Shown piece by piece: positions 7,793-12,562 of a stretch of DNA of 12,562 nucleotides (position 1 is its first letter; every line of letters begins with the position of its first letter). Both the position numbers and the translations under genes were made by a program. The notes beneath the pieces are model-generated. The model had not been told where the DNA came from, made no database searches, and was given only the letters and a program-made list of their open reading frames with translations. The stretch comes from Actinomycetes bacterium (GTDB taxonomy: Bacteria > Actinomycetota > Acidimicrobiia > Acidimicrobiales > Acidimicrobiaceae). Where the stretch lies: contig JAKBSX010000028.1 of the NCBI GenBank assembly GCA_021844725.1, positions 1 to 12,562 of the forward strand, in the 5' to 3' direction.

Positions 7793-9755
7793 AGTAGTTT
7801 TGATTCTCGACGATAGTCTAACCGTACGGATGGATCTCTGTGATGCATTCCAAGCGGCAGGTTTCAGATCAATCGGCTGTCAAACAGGTCAGGAAGCCCG
7901 GGAGGTTCTAGATCAAGAAACTGTCGGGTTAATTATCTTAGACGTGATGCTTCCCGATATCGATGGAGTTGAATTTCTGGAAGAGATTCGTAACCTTCCC
8001 AAGTGCAACGATGCTGTTGTAATGATGCTATCGGGTGAAACCGAGGTGAAAGACCGAATTCGAGGAATGCGTGCGGGTGCAGACGAGTATATTGGTAAGC
8101 CATACGACACTAGCTATGTTATCTCTCGGGCTCAGGAACTTCGACAAGCTCGAATGAGTAAAGTTGGACTTACCCCCACAGTGCTGATCATCGACGATAG
8201 TGTAACATTCCGTGAAGAGCTAGGCACGACACTGGCCCAAGCGGGCTATAGTGTTATCTCGGCGGACAGTGGCTTGAGTGGGTTGAGACTTGCAGCGTCT
8301 CAGCGACCAGCTGCAATCATAGTCGATGGAGTTCTCCCAGACATTGATGGAGGGACAGTAATCCAGCGAGTTCGCCTTGACGCAGCCCTTCGAGATGTGC
8401 CATGCATCTTACTTACTGGATCAGACCGGGAACATGTAGAGCTGAAAGCCTTTGAGTCGGGGGCCGATGGTTTTGTACGTAAGGATGATGATTTGGCGAT
8501 TGTCCTCGCCAGGCTGACATCTCTCTTGAGGAAGACAACTTTCAGTGAGGTGTCTCAAGAGACTCGGAGCCTATCTGGCCCTAAGAAACTGCTATTAGTC
8601 GACGATAGTCCAACATATCTCAATGAGTTGGCACAGAGAATGCGTGATGAGGGGTACGACACAGTATTGGCTGTTTCTGGGGAAGAAGCGCTCGAACTAC
8701 TCACGGTAGAGAAGGTGGATTGTATTCTTCTCGATGTTCTTATGCCTGGCATGAGCGGTCACGATATTTGTGGTGCAGTGAAATCTAATCCCGAGATAGA
8801 TGAGGTACCCGTCATCATGCTAACTGGACTTACAGATAGCGAGGCCATGGTTGAAGCATTTTCAGCAGGTGCAGACGATTATGTAAACAAGTCGAGCGAG
8901 TTCGAGGTCCTTATTGCCAGAGTGCGTGCCCAGGTACGTAGAAAGCAGACTGAAGATGAAAATAATCGGATCAAAGAAGACTGGCAACGAAAAGAAATAG
9001 AAGCGATGGAGGCTAGGGCAGCGGCAGAAGTTGCGGAAGCTAGGGCTATATTGGTTGACCAACTAGAGCAAAAGAATCGAGAGCTGGAGGCATTCAGCTA
9101 CTCTGTTTCACACGATCTGCGAGCGCCTTTGCGTAGTATTGATGGGTTTAGCCAGGCACTCTTGGAAGATTATTCGGAAACTCTAGACGAGCGTGCGACC
9201 GATTATCTCAAGCGAGTTCGAGCGGGAGCGCAACGAATGGGTGAACTAATAGACGATCTCTTGGAACTCTCTCATGCCGGGCGCGTCGAGTTACGTTTTG
9301 AGCGAGCAGATCTGTCTGTAATTGCCGAAATGATTGTAGCTGAACTCAAGGCGAAGGAACCAGAACGGGAAATTGAAATTGATATAGAAAGTTCCATGGA
9401 AGCTTGGGTAGATAGTAGACTTATGAGAGGCGTACTCGAGAATCTTCTCGGAAATGCCTGGAAGTTCACGGGTCAAGTGACTCGGGCTAGGATTGAGTTT
9501 GGATCCCTGGAGAAAAGTGACCGTTCAGAAACATTTTACCTTCGAGATAATGGAAGTGGTTTCGACATGAAGTATGTTGAGAAGTTATTCCAGCCTTTTC
9601 AACGTCTTCACTCAGATAGCGAATTCCCTGGCACGGGCATAGGCCTTGCGACAGTCCAGAGGATAATTGATAGGCATGGTGGTCGAGTCTGGGCAGTGGG
9701 GGAAGTTGGCAAAGGCGCGGTTGTTTACTTTTCTATTCCCAAAGAGATAAAGTGA
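7785..9755 (+). CDS. Soluble histidine kinase with three N-terminal receiver domains
   Basis: This cytoplasmic protein of 656 residues has no membrane segment. The order is: REC1 (3-122; D9/D10, acceptor D53, S83, K105); REC2 (131-250; acceptor D181, T211, K233); REC3 (266-385; acceptor D317, T347, K369); an Ala/Glu-rich coiled coil (390-435); dimerisation domain with H-box SVSHDLRAPL (H443); and an ATPase domain with N557, DNGSGFD (588-594), the LFQPFQRLH segment and GTGIGLA (616-622). All three acceptor aspartates and Lys residues are present, though REC2 and REC3 lack the usual Pro after Lys. The kinase core resembles those of phytochrome-type kinases, which often pair with Rcp1-like regulators such as the next gene. 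It sits where wspR would be in a Wsp operon. The ATG at 7785 overlaps the cheB end (ATGGCTGA) and follows GGATAAG. An earlier in-frame start at 7725 would run 68 bp into cheB and adds no domain. Input from CheA to the receivers is inferred. Confidence 0.9.
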   Translation: MAEVVLILDDSLTVRMDLCDAFQAAGFRSIGCQTGQEAREVLDQETVGLIILDVMLPDIDGVEFLEEIRNLPKCNDAVVMMLSGETEVKDRIRGMRAGADEYIGKPYDTSYVISRAQELRQARMSKVGLTPTVLIIDDSVTFREELGTTLAQAGYSVISADSGLSGLRLAASQRPAAIIVDGVLPDIDGGTVIQRVRLDAALRDVPCILLTGSDREHVELKAFESGADGFVRKDDDLAIVLARLTSLLRKTTFSEVSQETRSLSGPKKLLLVDDSPTYLNELAQRMRDEGYDTVLAVSGEEALELLTVEKVDCILLDVLMPGMSGHDICGAVKSNPEIDEVPVIMLTGLTDSEAMVEAFSAGADDYVNKSSEFEVLIARVRAQVRRKQTEDENNRIKEDWQRKEIEAMEARAAAEVAEARAILVDQLEQKNRELEAFSYSVSHDLRAPLRSIDGFSQALLEDYSETLDERATDYLKRVRAGAQRMGELIDDLLELSHAGRVELRFERADLSVIAEMIVAELKAKEPEREIEIDIESSMEAWVDSRLMRGVLENLLGNAWKFTGQVTRARIEFGSLEKSDRSETFYLRDNGSGFDMKYVEKLFQPFQRLHSDSEFPGTGIGLATVQRIIDRHGGRVWAVGEVGKGAVVYFSIPKEIK

Positions 9756-10192
9756 ACAAGCCGCTGATTCTTCTCGTAGAGGATCGACCTGATGATGTCG
9801 AGTTGACCCGTCGCGCGTTTGAAAAAAGTGGCATTGAAAACGAGATAGTTGTTGCATGGGACGGAGAGGAAGCCCTTGATTACTTGTTTGCCACTGGAAT
9901 CCACAGTGATCGCGATCTAAGCCTGATGCCCTCAGTAGTTTTGCTAGACCTAAAGCTTCCAAAGGTAGATGGTCTTGAGGTTCTCAAACGCATTAGAGCC
10001 CAAGATGCCACCCATCGACTCCCAGTGGTGGTGCTTACCTCAAGTAATGAAGAACAAGATGTTGTCAATAGCTACGATTTAGGTGCAAATAGTTTTGTGC
10101 GTAAACCTGTTGATTTTCTTCAGTTCATCGAGGCAACACGTCAGCTAGGCTTGTACTGGTTGGACCTCAATGTACTGCCGCGAGACCCATAG
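9752..10192 (+). CDS. Stand-alone response regulator, Rcp1-like
   Basis: This is a single-domain receiver of 146 residues with no output domain. Acidic pocket residues are E10, D11 and D15 (LLVEDRPDD), the phosphoacceptor is D66 (LLDLKLPKVDG), T96 is in VVLTSS, and K118 is in VRKP. The insertion around residues 46-60 and the LLVEDRPDDVELTRRAF opening are typical of the Rcp1 family, which receives phosphate from phytochrome-type histidine kinases. The GTG start at 9752 overlaps the stop of the three-receiver kinase (GTGA), so the two are very probably translationally coupled and a cognate pair. With no effector domain it must act as a relay, a sink, or through protein binding. The C-terminal tail (134-146) is slightly extended and has no recognisable motif. 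No photoreceptor gene is in the window, so a light response cannot be claimed. Confidence 0.93.
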   Translation: MNKPLILLVEDRPDDVELTRRAFEKSGIENEIVVAWDGEEALDYLFATGIHSDRDLSLMPSVVLLDLKLPKVDGLEVLKRIRAQDATHRLPVVVLTSSNEEQDVVNSYDLGANSFVRKPVDFLQFIEATRQLGLYWLDLNVLPRDP

Positions 10193-10297
10193 AAAACTAA
10201 TGAATAATCTCTTATGTTCACCAATTTGGACTTGTGGAAAAATATGTTGTGTGTACATCTTGAACTGTAGTAGCTCTCATCGTCTCGGGATGGATCT

Positions 10298-11884
10298 ATG
10301 AAGAAGCTCAGAGCACTAATTGTAGAAGACTCGACTGATGATGCGCTGTTACTCCAAAATGAGCTAGAACGCAGTGGATACCAGTTAGAATCGTTGAGAG
10401 TAGAGACTGACTCTTCAATGCAAGAGGCAATCAGTGATCATGAGTGGGACATCGTGTTCTCTGATTGGAGTTTGCCGCAATTCAGCGCTCTGGCGGCTTT
10501 GGAAATCATAAAACGAAGCGAACTTGATATCCCTTTCATTATTGTTTCTGGATCAGCAGGTGAAGATACTGTAATAGGTGCATTGAGAAGTGGGGCCCAT
10601 GATTTTTTCGTCAAAGGAAAACTTACACTTCTTTCTCATGCAATCGAACGTGAGTTGCATGAGACAATGGTACGTCGTGAGCACCTTCAAATGAGAGAGC
10701 AACTAGTTCTAGCGGATCGACTCGTCTCGGTGGGGATATTAGCTGCTGGCGTAGGCCACGAGATCAATAACCCGTTAGCTAGTCTCATAGGGAACTTGGA
10801 TCTTGCCCTTGGGGAGATGTCCAAAGTGAAAAGTCGGTCTCAGGTTCCTGACGACTTGAAAGCATTACACGAAGAGATCAGAGACGCACGTGACGCAGCA
10901 CAGAGAATCCGTAACGTAGCAAACGATTTGAAACTATTTGCTCGGGCTGATGTCGAAGAGATCGCTGCAGTCGATATTCAAAGTATCGTCGAGTCATCGT
11001 TAAGACTTGCAGGAAATGAAATTCGAAATCGAGCCAAGCTTCGTATGAATTTTGAAAAGCTACCGCCTGTAAGCGGAAATGAATCACGACTCGGTCAGGT
11101 ATTCTTAAATCTTATCATAAACGCTGCCCAATCGATCCCTGAAGGAAATAGTATTGAAAACGAGATTTCACTATCGGGAGAGTTGGATCCCAGCGGAAAT
11201 GTTGTAGTAGAGATACGCGATAGCGGTTCTGGAATGACAGATGAAATAAAGAAACAACTGTTTACTCCATTTTTTACAACCAAACCGATTGGCGTGGGTA
11301 CGGGACTTGGCTTATCGATTTGTCGTCGAATAGTTGACTCGATGGGTGGTACGATTAGCGTTGAGAGTGAAGTGGGTACTGGCAGCAGTTTTCGAGTTAA
11401 ACTCCCTTCCATAAGTGACGATTCAATTGATCGTGGAGATTCTGCTGTGCCCACGACTACTTCGGTATATCGTGGAAGTGTTTTAGTTATCGATGACGAA
11501 CCTTCCATTGGTGCAATTATTAGCAGGATACTAAGTGAAGATTGCGAAGTAACCAACATGGTGAGTGCCCAAGAGGCACTTGAGGTTATAAAGCACGGCC
11601 GGAAGTTTGATGTAATTCTTTGTGATCTGATGATGCCTCATTTCTCAGGGATGGAGTTTCATACTGAGCTCTCGAAGCTGGCCCCAGGCCAAGAGAGTGC
11701 AGTGATTTTTCTGACCGGTGGTGCATTCACCAAACAAGCCCGTAAATTTCTACATGAATGCAGCAATCTGTGCATCGAAAAGCCGTTTGATATCGCGGAA
11801 CTAAGGCAAATAGTTAGCGATCGTTTTCAGGACCGAAGTTTGGTATTCCAAAGACGGCAAAACTACTCTCAACTGGAGGGATAA
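10298..11884 (+). CDS. Hybrid histidine kinase REC-HisKA-HATPase-REC
   Basis: This soluble protein has 528 residues. An N-terminal receiver (3-120) has E10/D11, acceptor D56 (FSDWSLP), S84 and K106 (FVKGK). A short helix joins it to the dimerisation domain with H154 in GVGHEINNPL. The ATPase domain follows (about 225-370) with N275 (NLIINAAQ), DSGSGM (308-313), FFTTKP and GTGLGLSI. A C-terminal receiver (394-510) has D399/D400, acceptor D443 (LCDLMMP), T473 and K495 (EKPF). All phosphotransfer residues are present, so an Asp-His-Asp relay within one chain is possible. It is separated from the Rcp1-like gene by 105 bp with no clear promoter or terminator, so it may still be in the same transcript. 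The ATG at 10298 has GGGATGGA just upstream. There are no membrane or PAS-type sensor domains, so its input is probably phosphate from another protein. Confidence 0.93.
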   Translation: MKKLRALIVEDSTDDALLLQNELERSGYQLESLRVETDSSMQEAISDHEWDIVFSDWSLPQFSALAALEIIKRSELDIPFIIVSGSAGEDTVIGALRSGAHDFFVKGKLTLLSHAIERELHETMVRREHLQMREQLVLADRLVSVGILAAGVGHEINNPLASLIGNLDLALGEMSKVKSRSQVPDDLKALHEEIRDARDAAQRIRNVANDLKLFARADVEEIAAVDIQSIVESSLRLAGNEIRNRAKLRMNFEKLPPVSGNESRLGQVFLNLIINAAQSIPEGNSIENEISLSGELDPSGNVVVEIRDSGSGMTDEIKKQLFTPFFTTKPIGVGTGLGLSICRRIVDSMGGTISVESEVGTGSSFRVKLPSISDDSIDRGDSAVPTTTSVYRGSVLVIDDEPSIGAIISRILSEDCEVTNMVSAQEALEVIKHGRKFDVILCDLMMPHFSGMEFHTELSKLAPGQESAVIFLTGGAFTKQARKFLHECSNLCIEKPFDIAELRQIVSDRFQDRSLVFQRRQNYSQLEG

Positions 11885-12018
11885 CTGGTCAAAGGTCTTG
11901 AATCACCAACAATAGAGAACCACTTTACAGAAAGTCTTAAGTTATTCAAACAAACTGTCGAATACATGAGTAGTAGAATGTTGCCTTAAGCCAGTTTGGC
12001 AGGTTACTGGTTGTGGAG

Positions 12019-12027
12019 AAGGAGGTG
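12019..12027 (+). promoter_or_regulatory. Near-perfect Shine-Dalgarno sequence
   Basis: AAGGAGGTG matches the complement of the 16S rRNA 3' end over nine bases, the best such site in the window. It sits nine bases (counted from the end of GGAGG) before a GTG at 12035 that opens a 44-codon frame. An imperfect stem AGCCAGT (11989-11995) / ACTGGTT (12006-12012) lies just upstream and might affect access to it. Confidence 0.6.
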
Positions 12028-12034
12028 GTGTTCT

Positions 12035-12169
12035 GTGGGGAGAATTACTGAAGCAGTTCGAGTATTTAGATTAAAGTCACTTAGATATTCAAATAACGAG
12101 TGGTTTAGAGCTACTGAAATAGGTGGTCCGAGGGCGTTCAGCATTCGTTTGGGGATCGAACCATTATGA
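12035..12169 (+). CDS. Probable small protein of 44 residues, unknown function
   Basis: The frame runs from GTG 12035 to TGA 12167-12169 and would encode a basic protein beginning MGRITEAVRVFRLKSLR and ending SIRLGIEPL. Its support is the near-perfect Shine-Dalgarno sequence AAGGAGGTG at 12019-12027 with correct spacing. Its stop also overlaps the start of the next gene (ATGA), as at other junctions here, although any ATGA start gives that overlap for free. There is no membrane segment or Cys pair, and I recognise no family. Eight Arg/Lys against four Glu makes it net positive. It could be a true small regulator of the downstream kinase or a leader whose translation couples to it. An open frame of this length is not rare by chance, so the ribosome site is the main evidence. 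Confidence 0.5.
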   Translation: MGRITEAVRVFRLKSLRYSNNEWFRATEIGGPRAFSIRLGIEPL

Positions 12170-12562
12170 AGAGTTCTTCCAAGGTAGTCGGTGACTCCAT
12201 CGAGCAGCTCAAAGTTCTTTCCGGCAAGATCGGACATGTTCAAAGCAACCATTGCAGCGTACTTCTCAACTATATTTCGTTGATTGAGTCAAATCTAAGT
12301 GAGTTGATTGATGCAAGTCAAGGTAATACTTCTAGGATCAAGCAAGTCCAAGATGACTTCGCTCAGATGAATTTACAGGTAAGACAAATGCTATCGGATA
12401 TAGATAAGTTAAGGCTGTTTTCGTTCGGCAGTGAAGCAAACTATTTTCCATTGAAGATGAATGACTATCTGGCCAATCTTGCGTATCTTGTGTTAAATAC
12501 ATGGCCACAGAATACGTTCGAATTTGAGTTCGCTGACAATTTGGGAGATTGCTGCATTCATG
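12166..12562 (+). CDS. Histidine kinase-like protein with altered H-box (3' truncated)
   Basis: The first 132 residues are seen and the frame is still open at the window edge. No domain precedes a helix that resembles the H-box region of kinases of the GGIAHDFNNLL type: here it reads GKIGHVQSNHCSVLLNYI (20-37), with the His at H24. The acidic residue that normally follows the His is Val (V25), and the conserved Asn pair is reduced to N28. A second long helix (about 60-88) completes a two-helix dimerisation domain, and MNDYLANLAYLV with FEFEFADNLGD looks like the entry to an ATPase domain. The ATG at 12166 has GGGGA ten bases upstream; no earlier start exists after the stop at 12115-12117. Family assignment is moderate because the ATPase motifs lie outside the window. 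It probably extends the phosphorelay cluster. Confidence 0.65.
   Translation, partial: MKSSSKVVGDSIEQLKVLSGKIGHVQSNHCSVLLNYISLIESNLSELIDASQGNTSRIKQVQDDFAQMNLQVRQMLSDIDKLRLFSFGSEANYFPLKMNDYLANLAYLVLNTWPQNTFEFEFADNLGDCCIH

Noticed and set aside
10193..10297. A promoter for the hybrid kinase (TTGGAC, TTGTGG and similar hexamers).
   Set aside because: No pair with acceptable spacing and a good -10 box.
10200..10301. A 33-codon Cys-rich frame in the gap before the hybrid kinase, ending in an ATGA overlap with it.
   Set aside because: No ribosome site precedes it, the overlap is automatic for any gene starting ATGA, and frames of this length are common by chance.
12004..12252. An 82-codon frame on the - strand covering the small gene and the start of the last kinase.
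   Set aside because: No ribosome site or recognisable domain; it lies antisense to better supported + strand frames.
1..12562. CRISPR arrays, tRNA or rRNA genes, insertion sequences, attachment sites.
   Set aside because: No regularly spaced repeats, RNA-gene signatures, transposase fragments or terminal inverted repeats were seen on reading both strands.

Overview
This is bacterial DNA of moderate GC by eye, with tightly packed genes all on the + strand. The window opens in the Cys-rich C-terminal tail of a class II, B12-dependent ribonucleotide reductase (nrdJ). From memory, the tail pattern (GSCYVC..CGSTSGCS) looks most like actinobacterial NrdJ proteins. That is only a weak hint of lineage, and nothing else in the window fixes the taxon.

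Bases 374-7792 hold a complete chemosensory operon in the order cheW, cheR with TPR repeats, cheW, MCP, cheA with a C-terminal receiver, cheB. The parts list matches Wsp-type (alternative cellular function) systems: WspB, WspC, WspD, WspA, WspE and WspF. No flagellar or pilus gene is present. Four consecutive junctions overlap or nearly touch. The only real gap (3153-3234) lies before the MCP and carries a strong stem-loop.

Bases 7785-11884 hold the place where a Wsp operon would have the diguanylate cyclase WspR. Here there are instead (a) a soluble histidine kinase with three N-terminal receivers and a phytochrome-type kinase core, (b) a stand-alone Rcp1-like receiver, and (c) a REC-kinase-REC hybrid. 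From 12035 there is a probable 44-residue small protein with the best Shine-Dalgarno sequence in the window. It is followed by the start of another kinase-like protein with an altered H-box, which runs off the end.

Inferred working model: a membrane MCP with a CHASE3-like sensor controls CheA through two unequal CheW proteins. CheR and CheB adapt the receptor. CheA, which has its own receiver, passes phosphate to CheB and probably to the receivers of the downstream kinases, so that signalling ends in a multi-step phosphorelay. Eight receiver domains are encoded, but no DNA-binding, GGDEF or other effector domain is visible, so the output must lie elsewhere or act through protein contacts. The most notable local points are the lack of a usual start codon for cheB (probably ATT in a hairpin loop), the 44-codon gene, a 24-bp perfect palindrome inside cheA, and altered key residues in the MCP tip, the second CheW, the CheA N-box and the last kinase.
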